A stretch of DNA of 64,000 bases. It comes from Himantopus leucocephalus. Its lineage: Eukaryota; Chordata; Aves; Charadriiformes; Recurvirostridae. The translations under genes were made by a program, and so were the position numbers. Shown in pieces: positions 23,301 to 37,731 of the stretch; positions within the stretch are counted from its first letter, which is position 1, and every line of letters begins with the position of its first letter. The DNA lies in assembly GCA_003993805.1 (NCBI GenBank), contig RSEF01000019.1, forward strand, positions 5,691,927-5,755,926, in the 5' to 3' direction. A model generated the notes under the pieces. That model was not told the origin of the DNA and made no database searches. It saw nothing but the letters and a program-made list of their open reading frames with translations.

Positions 23301-26300
23301 AATTAAGTGACAAGAATGGTTTTATTTATATTTAAACTGGCTAATAGCAGTTCCTGAAAAATATTTTTGGTTTTGTTGTTACAATAGTTTCACAGAGGGA
23401 ATTAAACTAGCAGATGAATTTCAAGTAATATAGATAGCAGTATGGCTTGAAATAAAATGTGGCATTTAAGTAGTAATGTGGAGACCCAGAGCCTTTTGCT
23501 TTGTTCTTTTGTGTGCCCTGGAAGACTTTTGGGTCTTCTAATGTGTTTCTGCTTTCCATTGTGATTAATTTAAGGTTTCTGCAGAGCAGATTAGTGGATG
23601 GCTCTTTTTGAATGAAGTTTTGTAGCCTGGCATATGCTTTAATACATGCTTAAGATAGCTGGAATAAATGACCAAAGGGCACATGTCACTGTATCTTTAG
23701 CAATATTTGTAGCTTTTGGCCAGCTGCAAAAGTGAAGAGGTTTGGAAATAGTCAATATTGATCTAGGTTAACATCTTTAGCAGACTTACTGAAGAAGTTC
23801 CAGAGTCAAAATAGGATTTTAAGAACCTGTGTTCATCATATAATTTGATAGATGTCTGAACTTTATGCTAATATGGAAGGTCTTGGATTGTTATCTTGTA
23901 TTTGAGCCACTCTGAAATGCCTATTCTGAAAAAATCTGATGTGCATGTCTGCGTCATGTCTTCTAGTGGATGCACCAAAATAATCATCTGGTAGTTCTTG
24001 AAAAATTCCATCTGAAATTTTGCGTGTGTTGTGGACAGATCTGTGCAGACATGCAGTTGTTTTACTGGATTTGCCAAGTGTGGCCTTTGACAACTGTACT
24101 GTTATTGTATTGTTCTGCTCACCTTCATAAATCATTTTAAACAGTGAATTTAGACGTGTATTATGTTTAAATTGCTTGGTCTTGTGACATAGTACTTCAG
24201 CGCTATGCTGTGTGAGTCTAACTATGCTGGTGTAGAGCTGATTCCTCTGTGGAGTGGGCATGCAATTATGCAGTTAAAACTTTGACTAGTGCTGTTTTTT
24301 CAGTGAAGCACACCTTGCTAGAACTACTGTTCTGGTGCATCTTTATAGAGTGCAGACCGTAACAGAGATCAAGTTGACAAGAACCACCCTATTATCTAAG
24401 GAAACAGGACACAAGAAAACTTCTGTGACCTCCTCCCTAACCTGATGTTTATATTGCAGGTTCCCATTCAGTTCTGTTGTGGGGCAGTTCCTGTAAACTT
24501 GATTGTCAAGTTTGCTTGATTCCAGGTTAAGAACATTATATAGCAGTTATCTTTCATATTAATGGTAAGTTACTGATGTCCCAGCATTTTTTTTATTGCT
24601 GTATCTGCAAGCAAGCATTCAGATATGTTTGAGGTTGACAGCTGCAGTTGTTAGTGACTGATGTAAGGGGAGAAATGGTAAAAGTAGCTTTATGCAGGTA
24701 GTGGGAAAAGCTTGTCTAGTCCCTTCTTGTGAACCAGTGCACACAAAACGAGAGCCATGCGCTTCTTTTGAAATTTTACTAGTTTTGCAAGTCTTTGCTC
24801 TTTTCTAGTTAGTAATATCTTTAACCCGAGTCAAGGTAATTGTTTTTGTTAGGCATCTTTGATTCTGTATAGAAAAAGGTAGAAGTTTAATTAAACTGCT
24901 GAAGGGCCGTATGTGGAGCAGCTAGTGGTCATTCAACAGGAGTGATATTTGTGGTTCTTAAGCTATTGAAATAGTTTATGTCAAAATGTTGCCTCCTGAC
25001 ACTCAACTATAATCTGTCCTGTAATTTAAAATTGGTGGTTGTTCATTTCTGAGGATTGCAAATTGTTAATAGCAGGTGTAACGGCGCTTCTTCAGTTATT
25101 CTGCAGCAAGGATTCATTGGTTTTGCTCTCTGAGGGAAGGATAAGATCTCTAGTTTGTTGGTTGGGCAGGGGGAAATTGGTGTAGACAGAATCCGTCTAG
25201 TATGTCAAGCAATCTGCTTCAGCAGGACTTGGAGTGCTGCAGGTTGAAGATGATGAATTGGCATAGCTGTAGCTAGATGAGTATGATAAAAGTTTTACAG
25301 CTAAGGGTACTGAGCCAAAAAAGCGCAAACAACTTGAGGTTAAGATAGGTTATATTATTCTGCTTTTTTAGCCTGGTTTCTAGAGAAGGTTGTGCCTTTG
25401 TGTTGTGTGTTAATAATTTCTTTTCTAATTTCTCATTTTTTATGGCAAAATTTAACAAAGGATACAAGTTATAAAGTTTTATAGAAACCGATTCGGCGCC
25501 AAGGCGGAGGGGAGAGAGTCTCAAAGTAATACCTCTGCTGAAAGGTGGGGGCGGGGGGAGGGGGGAAACCTGCCATGTGAGCTAAGCTTATCTGTCCCAT
25601 TTGGTCTGCCAGGCAGGCAGGCAGCACAAGTGCAAATAGGAGTCAGACAGAGCTGATAGATAGTGGACTTGATTAGGGAGGCAGGGTGCAGAGGCTGGAG
25701 GGTGTGAGCTGAGAGGGATCTGGAGGTTATTCTGTGTGCCGGGCAAGGAAGGTGTTGCAGGAAGATTTGCAGAAAAAAAACTTCATTAGAACTACAGCAA
25801 GTTGTTCCCAAAGCAGCAGAAGCTGATAGTTCGACTGATTTTTGTCTCATCTTTTTGATGAAAATTGATGTACCTTAGCTACATGAGTCTCTTTTTTTTT
25901 TTTTTCAACCTTACAGTGTATACGTGAACATGTGTATTTTTGCTTTTCATAAATACAGCATTTCTAGCTTGGCTGGAATTTGCAATAAGGCTGAGAATTA
26001 TTTTGCCCGATGCAAAGTAAATTTAACAAAGTGCCTATAGTTCAAATTCGGGCTTCATTTATGATAGCTTAATAGAGGAGATTATGCAGAAGGAATACCA
26101 TGCTGTTGGCTTGTAGCTTGAATGACTAGTGCTCTGTAAAGACTGCTATAAAATTATTAACCACTATCTGCTGGAGATTTTGCTGATCTGGACACTGAGA
26201 TTTTTTTTTGGACTGTTTCTGAGGTGGAGCTGGAGGATATATAGAACAGAATCTCATTTGTCTATGGTAAATACTGCTAATAGATTTAAACATGAAATTA

Positions 26301-29300
26301 AGTGTATCAAAATTTTTGAACACTCCTGGCAAGTTTACAAATGGGGAATTTTTAATCTTCTTTCTTTCTCATGGCTTCTAATTGAAGGCTTTCACTTAAT
26401 TTATTAAAACTGTTAGAGTGGTGTAAGCGACCTAGTAACCATGAACTAGGTTTAATCCAAAATCCTGTAGTGAAACTGTAAAGAAGCTGCAACCAAAGTT
26501 TCTTAACATTGCAAAGTATTAACATGCTCCAGATCCTCTGACCTATGAGCTTTTCACTGAAGGCACTGTGTGAGCATAGGCCAGCTTTACTCCCCTCCTG
26601 AGAACTTTCATTCTGTTCCATAACTTATCTCAAAAGTCAGATGACACTTAAGGAAATGTGCGTATCGCTTGTCAAGTGTAGGCTTTTTTTAGAAAATTAT
26701 TGTTTCCTCAGCATTATGAAGTAGTAAAAGGTGCTTGCTGTTGATAACAAAATAATACTTATGGGATGAAAAATAACCCTGAATTGAGGGGCTTTAAGTA
26801 ACCTACTACTATTCAGAAAACAAAACTGGACTCCTTTTCTTACAGTTCTCTGAAAATATAATCCTTTTTAGTATTGTTTGCCCTTTTCATTGCAGCAAAC
26901 CTAAAAATGGAGAGAGAAATGTGTTGGAAAACCTCCTGCTGCACAAATGCAGAGTGTTCTCAGATTTTGAATCATACGTGCCATTTAATAATCTGGTCTC
27001 CTGCAGGATTTGATAGTGTTTTCAACTAGACATTTAGGAGACTAGAATGTGAACTGAGAAGTGTGCGTGCTTTGTTCAAGGCATCTGCCACTCGCTGGTG
27101 TTAGGGACACGGTACTGAAGTTAACTGGACTTGACCTGATCTAGTATGGTTATCTTCATGTTAAAATGAATATGCAGTAGTTCTTTTCTTGACGTGAGAA
27201 CTAAGGATTCCCAAGTGAAATTCAGGTGATCTGATTCTGACATTCATCACTGGAGGCTGTTGTGGATGTCAAAAGCATGTGTTCAGAAAGCAACTAAGTA
27301 CATTCAGGAAGGCTTCAAGATAGGCTACCGAGCATGTTGATGCTGCTGAAACCCCAGTTCAGAAGTTTCTTAAGCTGATCCTTAACTTAATGATAATTGA
27401 GGTCAAGGAGAGCACCTTGGGGAATGATCTCTTTGTAAAAGCCCTTAAAGACATCATCTGCAGGTAACTGTCAGAATTGGGGTGCTTGGCTAGAAAAAAT
27501 AATACAGCATTTCTTACAGAGAGCGGATGAGATAATGGTCTGACTCCTGGCTAAATGCATACTTCTCGTTTGTTTGACTTGCTGTGTTTGGCAGGCTTGG
27601 AATTCTGTTGCTTTTTGAGCTAATACTGATAACTCTTACAGCTTTTAGCTTGATAAACATGGAGGTTGTTTACGTGTCCTTTAAAATGACTGAGATACCA
27701 GTGTACTGCATGAGGTTCTCTTGGTTGCCTTTCTGCCAGTGGTACTGTCTCTGCTAAATTACGGTGAAATGGTTAAAATTAAAGTGTACTCCTATAATAT
27801 GCTGTTCTGGAACATAGAGGATGTTCATAATTGTGCAGAAGAGGTAATGATTTAACAGTACAAGATTTTATTGGAGGTACGGCACTTGTGGATCAAAATG
27901 ACCTCAGTTGTTCTTGTCTTCCCGTTAAGAAGTGTAAAGTGCATGCAAATACTGCTTTAAACTTCTAAAAATGCAACACTTCTGAGCTTTGTTAAATATC
28001 ACAAAACAGAAGGGACACTGTTTAGAGAGTGGATAATAATTTTCAAGACCTCCTTTTGATAAAAGGAAATGCCCATTGGAGTACAAGTTACTGTAGTATT
28101 CAATTTTAGATGTTGGGAAACTACACGAACAGTGCTAAACACTTCATTTTGGATTTCTTGAATCGCTACTCTGTTTTTGAAGAACGTTCAAAGTTGTACC
28201 TGCAAACGAGAAGCGAAGCAGGGTGTCATCTTGAACAGAGAGGGGAATTTAAGTTGCTTGAAACGTACAGGAAGATGTCTTAAAGACTTACTTTAAAACT
28301 TCCTTGAAGTTAGTTCAGATTGCCTTTTTTTTTTTTTCTTAAAAAGGAGTGAAACTCGGGTGTGGCAAAAATAGGCTTGCCGTGTGTGTGTCATAGTGCT
28401 CTGAATCACGCAGGGTGACTTCAGCATGATTTGCACAACAGAACGCTTGACTGCTTCAGGGATGGGGAGCCACAAGGCAGTACCAGGAAAAAGCTGGTGA
28501 TGTTGGACTGTGTTTTTATCTTGCTGTGCGAGCAGCTCTTTAATTAGTGAAGTTCATTTTGCTTAGCTTTCTGTATCCCAAAAAATTGATTCGAGTTAAC
28601 AATAGTTCTTGTAAATTATATTCCTTATAAGAAAGGCAAGTTCTGTGAAGAACTTCAGAGCAGTTTATAGTTCTTTTTACTGATGTTTTATTTGTTAGAG
28701 TTTATTGTTAGGACTGCAATCTTCTTGATGTTTGTTTGCCATATGTTTTCAGACTTTCAAAGTTATCCTAACTGAGGTGTGATTTGCATGATTTTTGGTG
28801 TGAGAAGGAAGATTATCATACTCAGTCATCTTCCTTCCTCCAGTTGCCTGCAAAAGTACTTTGTTCATTGTGCATTTTAGTGGGGTTTTGGGACCTCCCT
28901 GATAGAATTAGGAGATGATTTAGCCTCTTCAGTAGAGAAATTAGATGGAAATGGAAATATACGAAGTCTAAGTATTTTGCTTTTCAGTTTGATGCAGAAA
29001 ACTTCCTCACACTTTAATCCTTACAAGGCTGGAAAAAGTGCTTCGTCTTTAACCACAGGCTTCTTAGCTGTCTTGAAGTGTGTGGAATAAGATGCGAGGT
29101 TAGAGCTGTACTCCATGGACTGAAATTTAATACTTGATGTCCTTATAGCTGCTACAAGGCCAACAAGATACTTAATGAACTATTGCATGTGGAAAAAGCT
29201 TTCGCCATGCTTTGACCTTCTTGCAGCTGTGAACAGATCACTTGGCAACACTGACTGTCAAGAAGGGCTTGAACTCCTTATCTTTCCATTAGCAACGTTT

Positions 29301-32300
29301 TATTCACTTGCAGATTAACTCTAGGGTCAGATTCTGCAGTCTAAAGTTTCTGATGTTTTAAGCTTGAGCTCAGTCTCAAACACCACAGGATCTCACGAGC
29401 ATCAGCAGCGAGAGCACACAGCTAGGGCAGGGAGGGAATTCAGCACCCCACAGTTACTTTGAGCTAGGCTAATGTTGAACCACAGACTTAGGCATGCTTT
29501 GAGTTGCGCTGTAAGAAAAGCCTGAGTGTGTTCGAATAGAGTTTACTGTCACCCTAGAAAGAAGTCTCACTTGGAGACTAGAACAATAAATCACACCTGT
29601 GGATAGTAGAGCTGAAAAATCGATAACTGTGGTAATACAGAAAAATAAAAATAGACTATCAAATGCAAAATTATGATACCTTTAATATATTTGTCTGGCT
29701 CTTTAATACTCCATTTGATAGCTGGACAACATGAGACCATTATTACATATGCTGTGATCATCTTATCAAAGTAAGGCTAAAAAATAAACAGTTCTCACTT
29801 AAAATCCAGGGTAATGTTCAGTGTGTTGAAGGAAAGTCTTTATCATAGCGTAGCTGAGATTCTTTGTAACTTGCAATATTTCTTTACAATGTTTGCTTAT
29901 GTATTGTTGTGTGGTGTTTAGTCTTTTTAAAAATCCCTCCCTCTTGGAAGCGTGGCTCCCTTAGCTGTGAAGTGCTGCATTCACACGTCTACAGTTAATT
30001 TTCCAGATCTTTGGTATCCATCCTTGATGCTACTTCGCCCACAAACTATACTATACGCTGAGACTGTTTGCTGTCATATGCTGCAGGGAGGATGTGTCAT
30101 CAGCCTTGTCCCCCACGGTTTGCGTAGCCCCGATCTCGTGCTGGGATGACTGCAGGGATCGAGGCAGCGTTGCATTGCTCCTCCCAGAAACTAACCTTTG
30201 TATCTTTCTGAACCTTTGCAGCTCTGGGACGTGAGGCATTGTCCACGTGGTAAAGCAAGTGTCAGTCTTTTCTATGCTGGCTTGAAGCTTTATATTGCAC
30301 AGAGGTTTCACTTCAGTCATTTACAAGACTTGAGACCAAACTAGTTGAAAGTATGTTTGGTTTTTTTACTGGTTATGCAGTAAACGTGCTTTCTAGGAAT
30401 TGGTACCTAATTCTCTGCTCAGTTTCTTGGGAGAAGAGCACAAGACTTGGGTATAATACTTAATTGCAGACAGTTACCAAGTTTGAATTAGAATTATTAA
30501 TTTGAATATGTTTTGAAAATATTGCACAAATTGCTGTGAGTTTATGAAGTATTTTGGAGATGGTATTAAATTGTACTTCTCGTGGCACCTTCCTCGTGTG
30601 GGGAAACTGCTTGTAATGTGGTGGTAGCCTTTCACTGGCCTCAGATGTTAGGTGAAGTATATCAGCAATGTTCCTGTAGTGTGCAGAGAGCAGACCTAAG
30701 CTCTGTCTTCATTTAGTAGAACCAGTGCCTCTAGTACAACAAGCTATTTGGAAACTGCATTTCTCTTGGCATTAAATATAGCACGCGAGTGTTTTCTGCT
30801 GCAACAGCAGTGAGGAATTGCACTTTTCTTAGGTAGTTATGTGACAGTTAACCTGATAATGTGAACCTAGCCTTACAGTTATGTAGTGCTTGACTTGATG
30901 CTCCAAAGACATGCTGGCAGGTATCCTAATGGTCTCTTGTAAGTGAATTAAGTTGCGTGTTGAACTAGTGTTAACTTCTCTTCATATTTTCAAGTGACGC
31001 TAATAAATATGGTCCTCACTTTGCTTTTACAAATAATGGCACTGTCTGCCTTAGGGCAACAAATTAATGGTTTCTAGCACAAATACATTTGCTAATTTAA
31101 TCTTTTATTCCCCTTATTGCAGCAGTGGTTTTGTAGGGCTTGTGCCGCTTTCTACCTTATCACTAAGAAGTTGAAAGTCATTTCGTGGCTAAGGTGCTAG
31201 TTCAGAATGCCACACTGTGCAAGGGCTCTGTGAATCTTGTTACGGTACCATCCCCAGCTTGTCTGCTTGACAGATTTGGGTTCCTCCTAAGGTGTTACAC
31301 TGCTCAGGAGCAGCTGAAGTGCAAACATATGTTCTGATTTGCTTGCTCTGATGCCAGCAAGGTAAGTGCTGGCAGAGCTGGTAACAACTCGTTACCAAGT
31401 TGTACCACTTTCCCTCAGCTGTAGGGAGAGCATGTGTCCAACTTACCGTGGTGGAGAGAACTGCTGGAGCTATTGTTGGAGCAAGGAAGTGTTTATTTGA
31501 CAAAACAGCTTTATACTACAACCCTAGGCAGCAGGCATGGTATTTGGTAAAGTTACAACTGTGTGAACTCAGTGGTTTCTGGTGTTTCAAATAACTTTAA
31601 TCAGTGATGTGTGGGATGGAGTTGTACCTCATGCACCTCCTGTTGCAAGCTGCTTGGTTTTCCAAGGTAACCCTGAACTTCATATAGGACTGCAGTGGTT
31701 ATGTCAGAACATATGTATGGGTTTTTTTGCTCAACAGTGATGAATTGAAAATACTGATGTAAAGCAATAGGTGCCTAAATACAAGTTAATTAGTTTCACT
31801 GTTTTGCAGATGGGGTCGAGGATTTGGTCTGTTGGGTTCCATCTTTGGAAAGGACAGTGCACTAAATCAGTCAAACAGTGTTTTTGGACTCGTGTTTTAT
31901 ATACTACAAATGCTACTTGGTAAGTATTAATTCAGTTTAGAGCCTAAAGTTGGTAACAGGTCTGTGCTGATGAAAGAGGAGTGCATTATACATTGTGCAA
32001 TCTGCAAGAGACTGGATAAATGCATGTGATTTTTATCATCTTTTTTTTTTTAGCACCAGTCTAACGATACATCTATTCAAAGGGCTTAAAAACCCAACTG
32101 ATAATGAGCAGTTGCATTTTCTCCTGCTCTGCTATTAATAATATGTGTCAGGACAGTTGCTGCACTGGTATTTTCCCTTAAATATATTTAGCATTGGATT
32201 GCACAATAGAAAAGAGAGGAAATAAAAATAGACTTTACAAGTTTTGCAGGAGTAATAGAGATAGCAAGCAAAAAAAGTGCATGAATTATACTGTATGCAT

Positions 32301-32857
32301 ATTTCTCTGTAACTATATGGTCTGCTGTAAAGCTGTTAATATTGATAGACGTAACTTGACCAACCTGTAACTTTCCCATAACTCAGGAATACGGAAGATG
32401 GTAAATACTACACATACTTCTTAACAAAGGACTGTCGTACAGAACCTAGAAGCTCCCCTCCAAATAGCGATTTGTCAGCCATCTTGAACTCATGGTATTT
32501 TAAACAGACTTTTATGTCATACAAACTTGCTGAGTAGCCTTCAGTTTGAATTAAGAGTGCTTAGACTTTTTGCTTTGTGTGGAAGGGGGGAATGAGAGCA
32601 GCGGTAGTAACTCTCTTTCTCTTGTTGCAGGTATGACAGCAAGTGCAGTAGCAGCTCTAATCCTCATGACATCCTCCATAGTGTCTGTAGTAGGGTCATT
32701 GTACTTGGCATACATTCTGTACTTCGTGCTGAAGGAATTTTGCATTGTCTGCGTCATCACATATTTGCTGAACTTCATTCTCTTTATCATCAACTACAAA
32801 CGACTAGTTTATTTGAACGAAGCCTGGAAACGGCAACTCCAACCCAAACAGGAATAA
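20333..32857 (+). CDS. VKORC1L1: VKORC1L1, vitamin K epoxide reductase complex subunit 1-like 1
   Basis: Three coding exons: 20333-20526, 31810-31919 and 32631-32857 (TAA). They join in phase to 176 residues, the same length as human VKORC1L1. This four-helix ER membrane protein reduces vitamin K 2,3-epoxide and vitamin K quinone; unlike VKORC1 it is thought mainly to support antioxidant quinone reduction. The loop cysteines 50 and 58 ([10 protein letters not shown]) and the CXXC centre Cys139-Cys142 (FCIVC) are intact. The N-terminus [20 protein letters not shown] and C-terminus [12 protein letters not shown] distinguish it from VKORC1. The start at 20333 is preferred over an in-frame ATG at 20264 because it aligns with the family and lies in a YY1 initiator. 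Intron 1 is 11.3 kb. Confidence 0.98.
20527..31809 (+). other. VKORC1L1: VKORC1L1 intron 1 (11.3 kb)
   Basis: Mostly AT-rich unique sequence with no recognisable exon, RNA gene or CR1 copy. A G-rich patch (G-runs at 25545-25566) stands out. A minus-strand frame of 132 codons at 23863-24261 matches nothing I know. Confidence 0.6.
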
Positions 32858-33320
32858 CGCCTGTTTGAACTCTTGACTGACAGTCTGAAGACCCAACTTC
32901 CATTAAGTTTATTTTGCAGTAATTTTTTATTCTCCATATCAGACACTTTCCCCGAGAATCATAACTGAATTTTTAATTATAAATTTGAAGGGGCCCTAGA
33001 TAATTTTTTTTTGTGCTAATCTTCAATTTAAATGTGGTTATGAAAGAAAGCTCTAACACAATCAAAGACAAGCTTTAACTTTACTTTGAAGGAGTTTTAG
33101 CCACAGCAAAACCTAGACTCTCTCTCTTCCCCCTCCACTTGTGAAGTGGGTAACTTGCTATAAAATATCCTGTATATAAATTCAGGTATAACAAGATGTG
33201 ATCATGACATTAAATATTCTAGACTAGCATTACCATATTTAATGTTGCCATGTTTACAGTATGTGTATTACTTTTTTTTTTTAGCTGATGGACTTAGATT
33301 TGACTAGGACTTATACTGTA

Positions 33321-33326
33321 AATAAA
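33321..33326 (+). promoter_or_regulatory. VKORC1L1: VKORC1L1 polyadenylation signal (proximal)
   Basis: AATAAA about 460 bases after the stop. Later AATAAA hexamers (for example near 35534 and 38007) could serve longer 3' UTR forms, which are common for this gene in other vertebrates. Confidence 0.5.
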
Positions 33327-36300
33327 ATTAGAAATATTGGTTTCATCCCTGGAGAACTCACTGTACAATCAGTTTTGTTAGCCTAGGAGCTGTTAGAGCG
33401 TTCAGCTAATAGTCGACTGACGTGATGGAAGAAGTGATCTCTATAGAGAACACCGTGTTGCTGCACTAACTGCTAGTGCTTTTACAAGGACGATGGTTGG
33501 GGTTTGTTCCATTTTTATTTTATTTTTCTTGTCTCCAGTGACGAAAATGGAATTAAAGCTGAAACCTGAAGTATGTTCATTAAACCACAACTTCATTAAT
33601 TTCTGTGCAGAATGAAAATAGCTTAATGTGGTCGATAGAAAGCTGCCACCGGGATATTATATGCAGATTTGGGGGTTGGTGTATCAAGGAGTGTTCTTTG
33701 AAAGGAGTTAACTTCCATGCAGAGCTGTATCACTTTTAAACTGCGGTCAGACAGCCAGTGTTACTAATGTTTGATGTTATATGAATGCTGCAGTATAGAA
33801 TTACAATTTGCAGTGGAAGTCACTGAGTGGGATGACCAAGTAGTGCACTGAAGAAGCAGTTAATTGATCTTCGTCAGGATCTTTGGTTTGTGCTATATTG
33901 GGAAATGAACTTTAGGCCTGATGCACATAAGATCCCTTGGAAGGGAAACCTGTTTAGTGGGATAAGTAAGTAAATGTGCTCCTGAAAATGAAATGTGATA
34001 TAGTGCTATCATTGCTCTTTCTAATAACTAATTGGAAAAAAAATAAACTGCAGATTTAAACAAAGGAACAAAATCATACATGTTTCTGCACTCAGTATTC
34101 TAAGGCTGAATGTTAAAAGTGCCTTCTGTCTTAAAATCTTAAACCAAATACTTTGTGTTGAACTTGGCAGGCAGAAGTGTCCTTGCTTTAAAAATGAACA
34201 AACAAACAAAATTCCCAGCAAACTTGCTGGGGATAGAAGAGTATTAAGAGATCTACTTTAGTTTTTAGACTGAGAAGTGGTAGCAATATTGTTTCAGTTA
34301 AATCAACGCGATAGAAGGTTGATGATGTGATTCAGAAAAGGAAAACACTTGCGTTTCAGACTTTGTGACACCAAAATGTATAGGTTCAGCTACTTTCTGT
34401 AACTGGTGCTGTGCTGCTTGTTGCCCTTGTCAGCTTCTAAATATGAAGAATTCCAACTGCGTACCCATTTATTTAAAGAATTAGTTTAATTTTAGGAATT
34501 TTTTCTTAAACGTGAATGTCAGAGAGACACTTATGTTGTATGGCAAAGTGGATTATAAACACTAAGTTGCTGAGGATAAACTTGACTGTGAAACATGCAG
34601 TGTTCCGTAGAGAAAATAGAATTTTTAGATTGAATTCACAAGATAGTATTTAAATTACTACTGAAGTAATTTTCTGGTTTGTATCAAGGATGTAGGTGGA
34701 AACTGCTTTTATGTATAGAGTTCTGTGATATGAGTAACATCTGTTGCATGTAACACTAAATTACTTGTCCCTCTTGTCTAACAGTTTTAGACAACAATTC
34801 ATTAAATGCGTTTTGTATTGACCAGAGTATAGTTAAAGCTTGTCTTGATGTTTAGTTCTGTCTCTCAAATGCCTTGAACTTTGATATGAGGGGAGTGAAT
34901 GATATTAAACTGGTCCCTCAAGGCTTTACTTTGTTCTCTTACAAGCCTTGAGGCAATATCACTGTTTAATATGTTGTATAGATTTATTTTGATGCATTCC
35001 TGTGATCTACACTAAGGCATCTTTTCATCTGAGGAAGAGGTGAACATGTGCTGCCTGAAATGGTTAGTCGCAGTGCTAATGTCTCATAACCAGCAGCAAT
35101 GGAGACAAGTATAATCAATGATTACTTGGTCCAGTTTCTGGGTGTAGTACACCAAGAAAATTAAAAAAGAGGAAAAAAAGCCCCATCAGCTGAAAGTATA
35201 GGTGTTGACTAACTTCACTGTGTCTTGTGCTTGTCTGTGTGGGCATAGTCTGTTAATTCAGTTCGTTTAGTAAAATTGTTTAGGGCCAGATTTTCAGCAG
35301 TCGTGTCTGCAGTCCTTGTTTGTGTGCACATAGGGATCAAATGGAAATTGAGTTTGGTCTCTGGAAGAATTTGCAGCTACACTTTGTGCACGATCTTGCA
35401 AATCTGATCCTTAATTGTGAACTCTCTTGTCTTGTGTGCTTTTCTTGCAGTTACTTTTTACTGGAAGTGATTTGCTAGAAATGGCCCGAACTCTTCTACT
35501 TTCTCTCTTGTGCTTCAGAAATGCAGTTGGCCTGAATAAAGGGCAACAATAACATAGCAGTAGAAATTTGGACCTTTTTGCTTCCAGTTCTTTGACTCTT
35601 TCCTTGTTGCTCTCGATGATAGAAACAGCATATTTCTTCCAGTAAAATGGCTCAGGTTACAGTTAGTAATGTGATGGAAATCTGACAAGTGCTTCATGCA
35701 ACTGCCCCCCTGCCTGCCCCCATCCAAAACAAACATCGTGGCAAATATGTGCTTGATATTAATTTGAGCCTTACAAATCTGAAGGCAAATTCTGAGAAAT
35801 CCTGAGGATCAAGACTATGGGTAAAAAAAAGTTAGTCAATAATACCTGCTCTGGCAGAGGGACAGGGGAGGTGGCATCGTTACACAGATTCTGGTTGTGG
35901 TCTCAACACTCGTGAGAATGGAGGGGAAAACAATTCATAATCAGCAAACACTGGTTCTGAATTTGGGCTCTCTCCCCTCCCCCGGCTCTCAGAAGTTCTG
36001 CAGGGAGGGGCCCATTGGAAAGGCAAAAGAACCTCATCCCAAAACCTGCTTAGGAATTAAACATTCCTGAAATCCTCTTACTGTAAGGTACTTTCTACTC
36101 TTAAGGCCAACGAAGCATTCAAATCTTGTTTAGGAAATGAATGTTCTTGGAAGTTTCTTACTGTAAAGCGTTTGCCATGCTAAGGCCAACGAAACATTCC
36201 CTACCACCTTTGTTCTCTAAAGTGACAGAAAATCTCTCTTCTACTTAGATTTCTGCATACCGTAGTATGCATTTGTCTTCTGCTGTACAGGCTCTCTCGA

Positions 36301-36705
36301 TTGTTCCAGGCGATTGGTGAGGTGCTTCAGGCAGCACTCGATGCTCCCAATTTATATGGGCTAAAGTGAAAGAGAGATCTAATAGTTTTGGTTCTGCCAA
36401 TGTTGTTTAAAGGTGATCTAGAGAAAACTGGTCCAGAAAAGATGAAGTATTCTGTTACCATAAAACTGTATTAAGCATGGCCTAAATATTAGGTGTTTGT
36501 TCTGTATAGTATGTTCCATCAACTATTTATTACTAGTGCTTTAAACTCCAAATTAAACATCCATTTAAATGGAGTCATTGGGCAGATGTTCCTTTTATCA
36601 ATATATAGGTTGAGAGATTCTCTATCGGAGGTTTAGGATACAATTTTGCTAACAGGTAAAACAATGTAAATATGTACGAATTCTATTTGTTGCACATAAC
36701 TTTTT

Positions 36706-36805
36706 NNNNNNNNNNNNNNNNNNNNNNNNNNNNNNNNNNNNNNNNNNNNNNNNNNNNNNNNNNNNNNNNNNNNNNNNNNNNNNNNNNNNNNNNNNNNNNN
36801 NNNNN
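36706..36805. other. Assembly gap, 100 N
   Basis: Exactly 100 Ns. The real length is unknown. Confidence 1.
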
Positions 36806-37147
36806 GATGATTGCTTTCAAACACTAGTGGGCTTAAATATGGTCTTCACTCTTATACCATGGTACCCTTGAGCGTCTTTTTACTATGGATAGACATTTAT
36901 ATTCTGGGTTTTTAGTTATATAGAAAATCTGTAGACCTAACATGGTATAACCATAAGAAATGTTGATAGTATGTTTCTTCTTTTCCCTTAAAACTCAAGA
37001 AAAACTGTTTCGAAGTCTGCAGTAAACATGTATGTCTTTATTCTGTATGTGGCAGTGCAGAAGGTGGTGTTGATTTCTAACCTTTTCTAAAAGAAAGAGA
37101 ATTTGGCCACCACACAACGTAAAAGCAAGTACTTTCTTTATATCAGC

Positions 37148-37494
37148 AGATGTTTTGGTCACTTTCTTGAAGTACTAACAGAAGAGCCAGTTGCAGAAAA
37201 AATAGTCAGAGCAGCAGTTTCACACAGTGTCTGTGAATCGGAATAATGAAACAACTTAATTGTGCCAACTTCCAAAATTCAGTAGACACCCTCCAATCTT
37301 CCGGGTCTGCTACAGGTGACGNAGATGTTTTGGTCACTTTCTTGAAGTACTAACAGAAGAGCCAGTTGCAGAAAAAATAGTCAGAGCAGCAGTTTCACAC
37401 AGTGTCTGTGAATCGGAATAATGAAACTACGTAATTGTGCCAACTTCCAAAATTCAGTAGACAGCCTCCAATCTTCCGGGTCTGCTACAGGTGA
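37148..37494. repeat. 172-bp tandem duplication split by a single N
   Basis: 37148-37319 and 37323-37494 are the same length and differ at only about three positions (for example CAACTTAATT versus TACGTAATT). N is at 37322. Probably two haplotypes joined. Confidence 0.95.
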
Positions 37495-37731
37495 TACTGC
37501 TCTTGGGACAACCATGGGACGTTGCAATAAGAAGTTTGCAGACTAAGTCTTCTGAGCTCTTCTGCGAGTATTGGCGTAATCTATTACAGCCTAAAGCCTG
37601 GCCTCTAGGCTCCTCTAAGGCTGGTGTGCAGCATGAAAGGGACGTTACCGCACTACCTTACTGTCTAAAGTAGTGTGTGCACATTAATTTACGCATCGCC
37701 CTACCCCAGAACGCTTCAGGCCAATATCAAA

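Noticed and set aside
23863..24261. 132-codon minus-strand frame in VKORC1L1 intron 1
   Set aside because: No family recognised, no splice or promoter context, and no repeat-derived protein signature. A chance frame of this length is plausible in 11 kb. Conservation in other birds would change this view.
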